This document shows positions 7,847 to 16,626 of a stretch of DNA of 58,913 nt, piece after piece. The translations under genes were made by a program, and so were the position numbers. The DNA is from Acidobacteria bacterium UBA2161 (GTDB taxonomy: Bacteria > Acidobacteriota > Vicinamibacteria > Vicinamibacterales > UBA823): the NCBI GenBank assembly GCA_002328835.1, contig DCWN01000028.1:1-58913 (forward strand), written 5' to 3'. Under the pieces are notes generated by a model that searched no databases, was not told the DNA's origin, and was given only the letters and a program-made list of their open reading frames with translations. Position 1 is the stretch's first letter, and every line of letters begins with the position of its first letter.

Positions 7847-9460
7847 ATGAAGTTCGTCACGCTCCTACTCGTCTTGGTGGGAATCGCCGGTCCGGCGACC
7901 GCGCAGAATGACGCCGAGGTCAGGATCGCGGCCATGGTCGAGCAAGCCGCCGCGGCCGCGCAGGAGCGCCCCGGCGGGCGCACGGTCGGACTCACGCTCG
8001 ACGACGCCGTGAGTCGGGCCCTCGAGAACAACCTCGACCTGGCCGTCCAGCGGCTGCATCCACAGATCGCCGACCTGGACGTCGCCTCGGCGCACGCGGC
8101 GTTCCTCCCGACGTTCGACTCCAGCCTCGGCACCAGTTCACGCGCCCAGCCGTCGACGACGCAACTCGACGGTGGCCAGCGCGTCATCACCGACTCGACA
8201 AACTTCGCGGCCGGCATCGGGCAGGCCCTGCGATGGGGCGGCGCCACCGTCGAGGCCGCGTTCAGCAACAACCGGAACGCCACGACGAGCATCTTCTCCA
8301 GCTTCAACCCGAGCTACCGGTCCAACCTCGACCTCATCTACACCCAACCGCTGCTCCGGGGCTTCAAGACCGATTCGTCGCGCCAGCGGCTGGAAGTCAC
8401 TCGGATCAATCGCGAGGTCTCCGACATCGACCTGCGGCGGATGATCACGAACACCGAGGCGGCGGTTCGCAGCGCCTACTGGGATCTGGTTATCGCGTCG
8501 GAAGCGATCGCCGTGCAGCAGCAGTTCGTCGAACTGGCCGAGAGCTTGATCGAGGACAACCAGGCCCGCGTCGAACTCGGCACCCTTGCGCCGATCGACA
8601 TCATTCAGTCGCAGGCGGAAGCCGCCCAGCGCCGCCAGGTCCTGACCGAGGCGCTGCAGATCCGGCGCACGGCCGAGCTGATCCTCAAACGGCTGCTGGT
8701 CGATGGCACCGGCGATGAGTTGTGGGACGCGACGATCACGCCGGTCGACCGGCCCTCGTTCGACCCGACGCCGATCGACATCGAGGCCGCCGTCGGCACG
8801 GCGCTCTCGCAACGGACCGACATCTCTCGATCGCGACGCCAACTGGATATCAACGACATCAATCTCCGCGCGGCACGTGACACCACGCTGCCCGCGCTCG
8901 ATGTGCGGGCCTCGTACACGATGCAGGGGATCGGCGGCACCCAGTTCGTCCGGTCCGGCCTGGGTGGCGACGTCGGTAGCATCCTCCCGGGCGGGTATGG
9001 CGACGCGCTGAATCAGCTACTCGGTAACGACTTCCCGGCGTGGAACGTCGCAATGACGCTGAGCTACCCGCTGGGCCAGAGCGCCGCCGAGGCCTCGTAT
9101 GCCCGCGCCCAGGTCCAGGTGCGCCAGACCCAGGCCCAGATCGAGCAGATGGAGCTCCAGATCGCCACGGAAGTGACGAACGCCGGCCTCCAGATCCAGA
9201 GTTCGCTGCGCCGGATCGAGGCGGCCACCGCCGCGCGCGAACTCGCCCGGCAGCAGCTCGACGCCGAACAGAGCAAGTTCGAGGTCGGCGCGTCGACGAA
9301 CTTCTTCGTGGTCCAGTTCCAGCGCGACCTGGCCGATGCGCAGCGCGCCGAACTGCAGGCGATTCTGGACTACCAGAAGGCCCGTATCGAATTCGATCGC
9401 GCCCAGCAGACGTCGCTGGCGCAGGGCGGTATCATCATCGTGACGGGCGGAGGCAACTAG
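7847..9460 (+). CDS. TolC-family outer membrane efflux protein
   Basis: 537-residue outer-membrane channel protein. It has a signal peptide ending GPATAQ, then LTLDDAVSRALENNLDLAVQ, the typical start of a TolC repeat, and long coiled-coil segments (for example EASYARAQVQVRQTQAQIEQ). It forms the trans-periplasmic exit duct for an efflux pump. The adaptor gene begins 2 nt after its stop and ATPase and permease genes follow, so the complete tripartite MacAB-type machine is encoded together. The probable cargo (macrolide, peptide, siderophore or lipid) cannot be read from sequence. Confidence 0.92.
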   Translation: MKFVTLLLVLVGIAGPATAQNDAEVRIAAMVEQAAAAAQERPGGRTVGLTLDDAVSRALENNLDLAVQRLHPQIADLDVASAHAAFLPTFDSSLGTSSRAQPSTTQLDGGQRVITDSTNFAAGIGQALRWGGATVEAAFSNNRNATTSIFSSFNPSYRSNLDLIYTQPLLRGFKTDSSRQRLEVTRINREVSDIDLRRMITNTEAAVRSAYWDLVIASEAIAVQQQFVELAESLIEDNQARVELGTLAPIDIIQSQAEAAQRRQVLTEALQIRRTAELILKRLLVDGTGDELWDATITPVDRPSFDPTPIDIEAAVGTALSQRTDISRSRRQLDINDINLRAARDTTLPALDVRASYTMQGIGGTQFVRSGLGGDVGSILPGGYGDALNQLLGNDFPAWNVAMTLSYPLGQSAAEASYARAQVQVRQTQAQIEQMELQIATEVTNAGLQIQSSLRRIEAATAARELARQQLDAEQSKFEVGASTNFFVVQFQRDLADAQRAELQAILDYQKARIEFDRAQQTSLAQGGIIIVTGGGN

Positions 9461-9461
9461 G

Positions 9462-10988
9462 ATGAAACGAACGCTGCTCGGCTTGTTGTTCACCGGCCTG
9501 ATCCTGAGTGCCGGCGTCTACACCTACCTGCGCGAGCCGGATCTCGTGCCCGACGTCAGTACGGTGACCGTCTCCACAGGCGACATCGTCGACACGGTGG
9601 GAGCGACCGGCGCACTCGAAGCGGTGACCACGGTCCAGGTCGGGAGCCAGGTCTCCGGCAAGATCGAGGAACTCTACGCCGACTTCAACTCGATCGTCCG
9701 CGCCGGCGAGGTGATCGCCCGGCTCGAACCGTCGCTGTTCGAGACGCAGGTCGAGCAGGCCCGCGCCAACCTGATTCGCGCCGAGGCCGACGTCGAGCGG
9801 CTGACGGTGAGCCTCGAGGATGCTCGAACGAAGCTCACGCGGGCCGAGGGCCTGTCGGCGCGCGATCTCATCCCCGAGAGCGAACTCGAGGCGGCGCAAG
9901 TCGCGCTGCGATCGGCCGAGGCACAGCTCCGTTCGTCCAACGCCCAGATGACCCAGGCCGAGGCGTCGGTGAACCAGGCGCGGGTCAATCTGGGTCACAC
10001 GATCATCACGGCGCCGATCGACGGCATCGTCATCTCCCGCAGCGTCGACGTCGGCCAGACCGTCGCGGCCAGCATGTCGGCCCCCATTCTGTTCCTGCTC
10101 GCGGCCGACCTGACGAAGATGAAGGTCAACGCAAACATCGACGAGTCGGACGTCGGACAGATTCGACCGGGACAGGTCGTGACCTTCCGCGTCGATGCGT
10201 ATCCGGAGGAAGAGTTCCAGGGGACGGTGTCGCAGGTACGCCTGGAACCGATCGTCGTCGAGAACGTCGTGACCTACGCCACGCAGATCGATGTGCCGAA
10301 CAACGACCTCAAGCTGAAGCCGGGCATGACCGCCACGGTCACGCTGGAGATCGCCCGGCGGGACGACGTCACGCGCATTCCGAACGCCGCGCTCAGATTC
10401 CGGCCAACCGACGACATGTTCGCTGCCCTCAACATGCCGGTGCCCGAGCAGCCCCAGGGCGGACGCGGACGGCCGGGACTGGAGAGCGCCGGCGCGGACG
10501 GTGACGGGCCGGGCGACGGTGGCGGCCAGGGCGGCGACCCGGCTGAGCGGCAGCAGATGCGCGAGCGGTTCCAGAACATGTCCGAGGAGGAACGCGCTGC
10601 GGCGCGGCAGCGGCTCCAGGCCGAAGGCGGTGGTCGCGGCGGCGGTGCGGCGGTCGGGCCGGATGGCCGTGGCGGCCGGCGCAACCGGGCGGCACCGGCC
10701 GACGCCGTGCCGACGACCGAACGCGGCGCCACGACGATCGACGCGCTGTTCGGCCCGCTGGCCGTGCCCGAATCGAAGGGCCAGGTCTGGATCTATTCAG
10801 GGAACGAGCTGAAGCCGACGATGCTCACGCTCGGCGTGAGCGACGGCGCCTACACGGAACTGCTGGGACCCGAGGTTCCGCCAGGCACCGAACTGGTGAC
10901 CAACATCACGATGGCCGAGGGCGTGCCGAGCCGGCCGACGGGCGCCACGAGTTCACCGCTCATTCCGCAGCGCGGCCGCCGCCGCTAG
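9462..10988 (+). CDS. HlyD/MacA-family periplasmic adaptor with Gly/Arg-rich insert
   Basis: 508-residue membrane-fusion protein linking the inner-membrane ABC permease to TolC. An N-terminal anchor (LLGLLFTGLILSAGVYTYL) is followed by a barrel-sandwich/lipoyl domain (GALEAVTTVQVGSQVSGKI), an alpha-helical hairpin at about 85-185, and the second lipoyl half (TIITAPIDGIVISRSVDVGQ). The beta-barrel and membrane-proximal domains follow. Residues ~325-420 form an unusual low-complexity insert rich in Gly, Arg, Gln and Asp that standard MacA proteins lack. After it the fold resumes with GQVWIYSGNELKP. It starts 2 nt after the TolC gene. Confidence 0.9.
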   Translation: MKRTLLGLLFTGLILSAGVYTYLREPDLVPDVSTVTVSTGDIVDTVGATGALEAVTTVQVGSQVSGKIEELYADFNSIVRAGEVIARLEPSLFETQVEQARANLIRAEADVERLTVSLEDARTKLTRAEGLSARDLIPESELEAAQVALRSAEAQLRSSNAQMTQAEASVNQARVNLGHTIITAPIDGIVISRSVDVGQTVAASMSAPILFLLAADLTKMKVNANIDESDVGQIRPGQVVTFRVDAYPEEEFQGTVSQVRLEPIVVENVVTYATQIDVPNNDLKLKPGMTATVTLEIARRDDVTRIPNAALRFRPTDDMFAALNMPVPEQPQGGRGRPGLESAGADGDGPGDGGGQGGDPAERQQMRERFQNMSEEERAAARQRLQAEGGGRGGGAAVGPDGRGGRRNRAAPADAVPTTERGATTIDALFGPLAVPESKGQVWIYSGNELKPTMLTLGVSDGAYTELLGPEVPPGTELVTNITMAEGVPSRPTGATSSPLIPQRGRRR

Positions 10989-11001
10989 GGTTTCGATCGC
11001 C

Positions 11002-11790
11002 ATGGCCGTCATCTCGACCCGCGACCTCACCAAGACCTACGACCTGGGCGAAGTGAAGGTGCGCGCCCTGCGCGGCGTCAGCGTCGACATCGAAGAGGGC
11101 GAGTTCGTGTCGGTGACCGGCCCCTCCGGTTCGGGCAAGTCGACGTTCATGCACATCCTCGGCTGCCTCGATCGACCAACGGCCGGGCAGTACGTCCTCG
11201 CCGACAAGGACGTCTCGAAGTTGTCGAAAGACGAGCTGGCGATCATCCGCAACGGCAAGATCGGGTTCGTCTTCCAGGGGTTCAACCTGCTGACGCGGAC
11301 CTCGGCACTCGACAACGTCGAGCTGCCGCTGCTCTACAATGGCAACGGGATGAAGGCCGCCGAGCGGCATCGGCGTTCCGAGGCGGCGCTGGCCGCGGTC
11401 GGATTGGCCGATCGCGCGCACCACCATCCGAACCAGCTCTCGGGCGGCCAGCAGCAACGGGTCGCGATCGCGCGCGCGCTGATCAACGAACCCTCGATCG
11501 TCCTGGCCGACGAGCCGACCGGCAACCTCGACTCGCGAACGAGCGTCGAGGTGATGGACATCTTCCAGACGTTGAATTCCGAACGCGGAATCACCATACT
11601 GTTGATCACTCACGAGCGTGACATCGCCGAGTACGGCAGCCGGATCATCGGCTTCCGCGACGGCAAGATCATGGCGGATCACGCGACCGGCGCTCGACGC
11701 ATCGCGCGCGACGAGATGGCGGCGCTGCCGCCGGATGTGGATATCGAGCTCGATCGGGAATCGGCCGAGCCGGTCAAGACAGGGGCCTGA
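11002..11790 (+). CDS. MacB-type ABC transporter ATP-binding protein
   Basis: 262-residue ATPase of the MacB/LolD class. Walker A GPSGSGKS is at 40-47, Q-loop GFVFQGFNLL at about 88-97, signature LSGGQQQR at 146-153 and Walker B IVLADEPTGNLDS from 166. It powers the cognate permease encoded 1 nt downstream, and the TolC and adaptor genes precede it. Unlike E. coli MacB, where ATPase and permease are fused, they are separate proteins here. The ~35-residue C-terminal tail beyond the ATPase core is acidic and of unknown role. Confidence 0.93.
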   Translation: MAVISTRDLTKTYDLGEVKVRALRGVSVDIEEGEFVSVTGPSGSGKSTFMHILGCLDRPTAGQYVLADKDVSKLSKDELAIIRNGKIGFVFQGFNLLTRTSALDNVELPLLYNGNGMKAAERHRRSEAALAAVGLADRAHHHPNQLSGGQQQRVAIARALINEPSIVLADEPTGNLDSRTSVEVMDIFQTLNSERGITILLITHERDIAEYGSRIIGFRDGKIMADHATGARRIARDEMAALPPDVDIELDRESAEPVKTGA

Positions 11791-11791
11791 C

Positions 11792-13012
11792 ATGTCGCTC
11801 TTCATGATCCTAAGGGTCGCCATCAAGGCGCTCGGGCGCAACAAGATGCGGACGGGCCTCACGATGCTCGGCATGATCATCGGCGTCGCCGCGGTCATCA
11901 CGATGGTGGCGCTCGGGAGCGGCGCCCAGCAGTCGATCGAGGATCAGATCAAGTCGGCCGGGACGAACATGATTACGGTCTCGGCCGGCAACTGGTCGTC
12001 GGGGGGCGTGCGCCGTGGCTGGGGATCGGCGACGACGCTGTCCGTCGACGACGCCCGGGCGATCCGGGAGCAGGTTCCGGGCGTGCAGTATGTCGCCGCC
12101 GGCACGAACACCCGCACTCAGGTCGTCTTCGGCAACCAGAACTGGTCGACCCGCGTCCAGGGCACCGACGTCGAGTTGCCATTGATCCGGTTCTGGCCGA
12201 CCGAGTTCGGCACGTTCTTCTCGGAGACCGACGTCGCCGCGGCGGCCAAGGTGGCGGTCCTCGGCACGATCGTCCGCGATACGCTCTTCGGCGAGGGCGC
12301 CGATCCGGTCGGCCAGACGATCCGGCTCGGGAAGCATCCGTTCAAGGTGATCGGCGTGATGGCCGTCAAGGGGCCTGGATCGTTCGGCGAGGATCAGGAC
12401 GACACAATCTTCATGCCGTACACGACGGTCCAGAAGAAGCTTCGCGGAATCCGCTACATCCAGAGCATCACCGTGTCGGCGATCTCCGCCCCGGAGACGA
12501 TCGCGGTCTCCGAGGAGATCGCCGCCCTGCTGCGGGTGCAGCATGGCCTGATTCCCGGCGATGAGGACGACTTCCGCGTCAGGACCCTCGAGGAGATGGC
12601 GAGCGTCAGGAGCGAGACGACCCGCACGATGACCAGCCTGCTGGCGAGCATCGCCGGCGTCTCCCTACTGGTCGGCGGCATCGGCATCATGAACATCATG
12701 CTCGTGTCGGTGACCGAGCGGACACGGGAGATCGGCCTCCGAATGGCCGTCGGCGCCAAGGGCAAGGACGTGCTCTTCCAGTTCCTCGTCGAAGCGATCG
12801 TCCTGAGCCTCTTCGGCGGCTCGATCGGCATCGGCCTGGGCGTGGGGCTGTCGCGGGGGATCACGCAGTTCCTCGAATGGCCCACGACCGTCTCGCCCGA
12901 CGCGGTCGTCGTGGCCTTCGGGTTCGCGGCGATCACCGGCATCTTCTTCGGTTTCTATCCGGCCCGAAAGGCCGCCAGCCTCGACCCGATCGAATCTCTT
13001 CGCTTCGAATAG
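11792..13012 (+). CDS. MacB-type ABC transporter permease
   Basis: 406-residue permease with the MacB_PCD/FtsX architecture: one N-terminal membrane helix (GLTMLGMIIGVAAVITMVAL), a large periplasmic domain at about 45-280, then three C-terminal helices including GGIGIMNIMLVSVTERTREI, the MacB coupling-helix signature. The end FYPARKAASLDPIESLR is typical. I chose ATG 11792, one base after the ATPase stop; longer in-frame readings start inside the ATPase gene. Last gene of the TolC/adaptor/ATPase/permease operon. MacB-type pumps work by mechanotransmission, moving substrates from periplasm to outside. Confidence 0.93.
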   Translation: MSLFMILRVAIKALGRNKMRTGLTMLGMIIGVAAVITMVALGSGAQQSIEDQIKSAGTNMITVSAGNWSSGGVRRGWGSATTLSVDDARAIREQVPGVQYVAAGTNTRTQVVFGNQNWSTRVQGTDVELPLIRFWPTEFGTFFSETDVAAAAKVAVLGTIVRDTLFGEGADPVGQTIRLGKHPFKVIGVMAVKGPGSFGEDQDDTIFMPYTTVQKKLRGIRYIQSITVSAISAPETIAVSEEIAALLRVQHGLIPGDEDDFRVRTLEEMASVRSETTRTMTSLLASIAGVSLLVGGIGIMNIMLVSVTERTREIGLRMAVGAKGKDVLFQFLVEAIVLSLFGGSIGIGLGVGLSRGITQFLEWPTTVSPDAVVVAFGFAAITGIFFGFYPARKAASLDPIESLRFE

Positions 13013-13021
13013 CTCGCAGCC

Positions 13022-13162
13022 CTACACGCTCGGAAGGGCATCATCGGTGCCGGCGGGTGGCGCCGGACCGGGGGCCCCCGCGGGCGCGGAGGCCAAGCCC
13101 TGGGGCCGATGGGCGCAGGTCGAGCACCAGTGGGGGAAGGCCGGCGACAGGACCCGCCACAT
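13022..13162 (-). CDS. Possible 46-residue CxxC miniprotein after folK
   Basis: An ATG at 13162 directly abuts the TAG stop of folK (TAGATG) and opens a 46-codon frame ending at 13022. The peptide starts MWRVLSPAFPHWCSTCAHRP: a Cys-x2-Cys followed by His and Arg, then an Ala/Gly/Pro-rich tail. The tight junction with folK is what one expects of a translationally coupled small gene. The frame could equally be chance in GC-rich DNA and I recognise no family. Confidence 0.3.
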   Translation of the reverse strand: MWRVLSPAFPHWCSTCAHRPQGLASAPAGAPGPAPPAGTDDALPSV

Positions 13163-13621
13163 CTACAGCCGCGCGAGCAAGTCGGCGACGGTCAGGCCGG
13201 TGACGGGGTCGACCAGGTCGCGGGCGATCTCGGCCAACGGCTCCAGGACGAACCGCCGGTCGCGGAACCTCGGGTGCGGCAATTCGAGGTCGGGAGACGT
13301 GACGACCAGGTCGCCCACGAGGATCAGGTCGAGATCGAGCGTGCGGGGCGCGCGCGGGAACGGTCGGGTCCTCGCGCGCTCGCCCTCGATCGTCATGAGG
13401 CCAGCAAGCAGGTCGCCCGGCGGTGCGGCACTCCGCCCCACGGCGGCCGCGTTCAGATAGTGCGGCTGGGGCGCCCCGCCGTCCGGCGCCGTCTCGACGA
13501 AGGCCGAGACGCTCAGGTCAGTCAGGACCTGGCCCAACCGAGCGGCCGCATGGTGGAGATGGGCCTGCCGGTCGCCGAGGTTGCTCCCAAGGGCGACGGC
13601 GACCGGCCGCGACTCGGGCAT
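13163..13621 (-). CDS. folK: HPPK, 6-hydroxymethyl-dihydropterin pyrophosphokinase
   Basis: FolK (EC 2.7.6.3) transfers pyrophosphate from ATP to 6-hydroxymethyl-7,8-dihydropterin in folate synthesis. The 152-residue protein shows VALGSNLGDRQAHL at the N terminus, a central RTRPFPRAPRTLDLDLIL with the metal-binding DLD, and LPHPRFRDRRFVLEPL, all family signatures. It is the downstream partner of a DksA/TraR-like gene 19 nt away on the same strand. No folP or folB gene is in view. Confidence 0.94.
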   Translation of the reverse strand: MPESRPVAVALGSNLGDRQAHLHHAAARLGQVLTDLSVSAFVETAPDGGAPQPHYLNAAAVGRSAAPPGDLLAGLMTIEGERARTRPFPRAPRTLDLDLILVGDLVVTSPDLELPHPRFRDRRFVLEPLAEIARDLVDPVTGLTVADLLARL

Positions 13622-13640
13622 GAGGCATCACGCCGAGGCG

Positions 13641-13976
13641 TCAGGCGCTCTGCTTCTCCTTGCAGGAAATGCAGACCCGCGTCCAGGGGATGGCATTCAA
13701 TCGCGGCGGAGCGATCTCCTCGCCACAATCCCGACATTCGCCGAAGGTGCCCTTCTCGATCCGATAGAGCGCCTCTTCGATCGCTTGCAGGATCTTCGCG
13801 TCGGTCTGCTTCAGCTTCAGCTGAATGTGCACCTCGTTGGTGCCGCTGGCCTGATCGGCCAGGTCGCCCTGTCGCGTGTTGTTGTCCATCGTCGTCTGCA
13901 GCGGCTTGGCGCTGCCTTCCGACAGAATCTCCGCGCGCTTGCGCAGCAACGCGTCCTTATATCCGGATACGTTCAT
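13641..13976 (-). CDS. DksA/TraR-family zinc-finger protein
   Basis: 111-residue protein: an N-terminal coiled-coil half (about 5-75) and a C-terminal C4 zinc finger at Cys81, Cys84, Cys102 and Cys105 (ECRDCGEEI ... RVCISCKEK). DksA-type proteins enter the RNA polymerase secondary channel and modulate transcription, often with ppGpp. The coiled-coil tip carries DNNTRQGDLADQAS, acidic residues where DksA has its functional DxxDxA. A GGGAGA ribosome-binding site sits before ATG 13976. It is shorter than E. coli DksA (151 residues) and so resembles the short TraR/YocK-like group. Confidence 0.9.
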   Translation of the reverse strand: MNVSGYKDALLRKRAEILSEGSAKPLQTTMDNNTRQGDLADQASGTNEVHIQLKLKQTDAKILQAIEEALYRIEKGTFGECRDCGEEIAPPRLNAIPWTRVCISCKEKQSA

Positions 13977-14063
13977 TCGCGGTCTCCCGAGCCCGATTCA
14001 CTCAGGGCAATAACTGCTGATGCTATCACGGACCGTGCTGCCGATGTAGCCGGCCGTCGGGCG

Positions 14064-16616
14064 CTACTCGGCGCGCAGTGTCGCCAACGGTCGGCGGCGT
14101 AATACATCGAGGCTCGACAGCACGCCGACGGCACCGACCACGACCGCAGTGGTCGCGATGCCGCCGATGTTCTGCGCGAAGGCGGGGTTCCAGGCGATCT
14201 CGAGGAGGTAGCGGCTCAGCGCCCAGGTCAGCATCACGGCGCCTGCCGACCCCACGAGGCCGGCGAGCGTGCCCAGGCCGCCGTATTCGAGCAAGAGCAT
14301 TGTCGCAATCGTCCGGCTGTTGGCGCCGAGTGTCTTGAAGATGGCGGCTTCGTAGAGACGCTGGAACTTCGTCATCGCCACCGATCCGATCAGGATGAGC
14401 ATGCCCGTGAACACCGTGATCGCGCCGACCACCGAAATGGCCAGGGTCACGCCATCGATGATCTCCTTGGCGGCCGACATAACATCGCGCACGTCGATGA
14501 TCGACACGTTCGAATAGCGGGCCACCAGATCGCGCTGCAGGCGCCCGCGCGTGTCCATCTCGTTCGGGCCGCGCGCCATGGCGATGTAAGAATGGGGCGC
14601 GGTCGTGAACGCATCGGGGCGGAACACGAACATGAAGCCGCCGCGCCGGGTGTCGTTCCACTGCACCTCGCGCACGCTCGCCACGCGGGCTCGGATCGTC
14701 CGACCGAGCACCTCGAAGCGGATGGTGTTCCCAACGTCGATGTCGAACCGCTCCCGGATGCTCTCCTCGATGGAGACCTCGGTCACGGAGGTGTCGTCAC
14801 TCCATGGCCCGCCGTCGAGATACCGCTCGTTCTCCTCGAGCGCGTCGCGATAGGTCACGACGTACTCGCGCCCGAGCGAACCTCGCCCCCGCACGTCCTC
14901 CGCGCCGTCGAGATCGACCTCGTCGGTCTCCACGCCCGTCACCCGTCCGCGCAGCACCGGCAGCAAGGCCGGGGCCTCGCCCGGGGCGGCGGCCTCGAGG
15001 ATCTCGCGCACACCGTCAGCCTGGTCCTGCTGAATGTCGAGCAGGAACATGTCGGGCGCGTCCTCGCGCATCTCCAGCGCGAACTCCTGCAGCAGATTCA
15101 CCTGCAGCGCCCGAACGCCGATGAGAAAGAAGCTCCCGAGCCCCACCGCCAGCAGAATCGTGCGGGTCTGGTTGCCCGGCCGACCGAGGCTGATGACGGC
15201 GTGCCTGAGCGGGAACCAGGCGATCCGACTGAGCGGCGCGACGACCCGAACCAGCCCGGCCGCCGCAAAGTGCAGCACGACCGCGACGCCGGCGAACCCG
15301 CCGCTCACGTAGGCGCCGACACGCCACGAGTCGGCCTGCCAGCTCGCTACCAGCACCAGCGCCGCGGTGATCGACCCGATCGCGGCCACGCGCACCCAGT
15401 CGATCGAGGTCGTCAGGCGGGCGCCGGTCTCGCGCAGCAGCAGGAGCGGTCGCACGTGGCGGACATCGAGAAGCGGAACCAGGGCGAACAGCAAGGAGAC
15501 CAGCACGCCGATCCCGGCACCCTGCACGACCGCCGAGCTCGTCAGACCGTAGGTGATCTCGCCGTAGCCCTCGACCACGTTGGTCGGGACCGCCTGCAAC
15601 GCCGTACTGGCGATCGCGACACCGAGCAGGCTACCGCCCAGCCCGAGCACCAGCACTTGCAGGACGTAAACGGCGAGCAACTGCGGTGTCGTCGCGCCGA
15701 GACACTTCAGAATCGCGATGCTCCGGAGCTTCTGCTGGATGAAGACGCGCATCACGCTCCAGACCCCGATGCCACCGAGAATCACGATCACGAAGCCGAT
15801 CAGGCTCAGGTAGTTCTCGGCCCGCCGCAGGTTCCGCGAAACGCGGTTCTCCGTGCTGTGATACGACCAGGCGCGCAGCCGGGTCCCCTCGAAATCTTCT
15901 CGGAACTGATCGACGAGCGGATCGATCGATGCCTCGTCGATCCGCACCAGCGTCTGATATCGCGCGCGACTCCCGAAGGCCAGCAGGCCGCTGTCAACGA
16001 GCGCGTCATGGCTCACCAGGACCCGCGACCCCAGGCTGAAGGCGCTCAGTTGATGCCCGGGCTCCAGCAGCACGACGCCGCGAATTTCGTAAACGTCGTC
16101 GCCGATCACGATCTCGTCGCCGACCTCGACATCGAGCTGAGCCAGCAGTTCCGGCCGCACCAGCGCACCGTAGTCGGCCAGCATCTCGGGCGCGAACGTC
16201 GCGCCGCTCGCGAGCTCCAGCTCGCCGTAGAAGGGGAACCCGGATTCCACGCCGCGAAGCTCCACCATCTTCGCAACCGCCTTGGCCGGATCGGCTGGTC
16301 TGACCATCGTCGCGGTCTCGACCGACTCGATGCGCTCGAGGACGGGCGCCGCATCGAGCCGGGCATCGACGAGCGCTCGGGCCTCGTCGGTCCAGGCCTC
16401 GCGACTCTGTACCAGCACGTCGGCGGCCAGCAGCGTCCGCGACTCGCGCAGCAGTGCGCCGCGAGCGCTCTGGATGATGGAACGGACACCGATGATGGCG
16501 CCCACGCCGATCGCCACGCAGACGAAGAAGAAGACCAGTCGCTTCCAGGAGGCGCGGATCTCACGCACCAACATCTTGAGTACGAAGCTGAGTGACGTCG
16601 TCGGCGGCGTGGGCAT
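14064..16616 (-). CDS. FtsX-type ABC permease, YbbP-like
   Basis: 850-residue permease with two FtsX-like halves and about 10 membrane helices. An N-terminal helix (LVFFFVCVAIGVGAIIGV) is followed by a large periplasmic domain to about residue 265. A central helix group includes LIGFVIVILGGIGVWSVMRV; then come a second periplasmic domain (about 520-700) and a final group ending in DVLRRRPLATLRAE. Length, layout and gene order (TesA-like, YbbA-like ATPase, this permease) match the E. coli tesA-ybbA-ybbP locus. The transported substrate of YbbAP-type systems is poorly known; hydrophobic or lipid-like compounds are proposed. It starts 10 nt after the ATPase gene. Confidence 0.87.
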   Translation of the reverse strand: MPTPPTTSLSFVLKMLVREIRASWKRLVFFFVCVAIGVGAIIGVRSIIQSARGALLRESRTLLAADVLVQSREAWTDEARALVDARLDAAPVLERIESVETATMVRPADPAKAVAKMVELRGVESGFPFYGELELASGATFAPEMLADYGALVRPELLAQLDVEVGDEIVIGDDVYEIRGVVLLEPGHQLSAFSLGSRVLVSHDALVDSGLLAFGSRARYQTLVRIDEASIDPLVDQFREDFEGTRLRAWSYHSTENRVSRNLRRAENYLSLIGFVIVILGGIGVWSVMRVFIQQKLRSIAILKCLGATTPQLLAVYVLQVLVLGLGGSLLGVAIASTALQAVPTNVVEGYGEITYGLTSSAVVQGAGIGVLVSLLFALVPLLDVRHVRPLLLLRETGARLTTSIDWVRVAAIGSITAALVLVASWQADSWRVGAYVSGGFAGVAVVLHFAAAGLVRVVAPLSRIAWFPLRHAVISLGRPGNQTRTILLAVGLGSFFLIGVRALQVNLLQEFALEMREDAPDMFLLDIQQDQADGVREILEAAAPGEAPALLPVLRGRVTGVETDEVDLDGAEDVRGRGSLGREYVVTYRDALEENERYLDGGPWSDDTSVTEVSIEESIRERFDIDVGNTIRFEVLGRTIRARVASVREVQWNDTRRGGFMFVFRPDAFTTAPHSYIAMARGPNEMDTRGRLQRDLVARYSNVSIIDVRDVMSAAKEIIDGVTLAISVVGAITVFTGMLILIGSVAMTKFQRLYEAAIFKTLGANSRTIATMLLLEYGGLGTLAGLVGSAGAVMLTWALSRYLLEIAWNPAFAQNIGGIATTAVVVGAVGVLSSLDVLRRRPLATLRAE

Positions 16617-16626
16617 CGGCGCGGTG

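Noticed and set aside
14592..16595. 667-codon open frame on the plus strand antisense to the FtsX-type permease
   Set aside because: His/Arg/Gln-rich translation without any recognisable domain. Long antisense frames are expected in GC-rich coding DNA, and the permease on the minus strand has clear family motifs.
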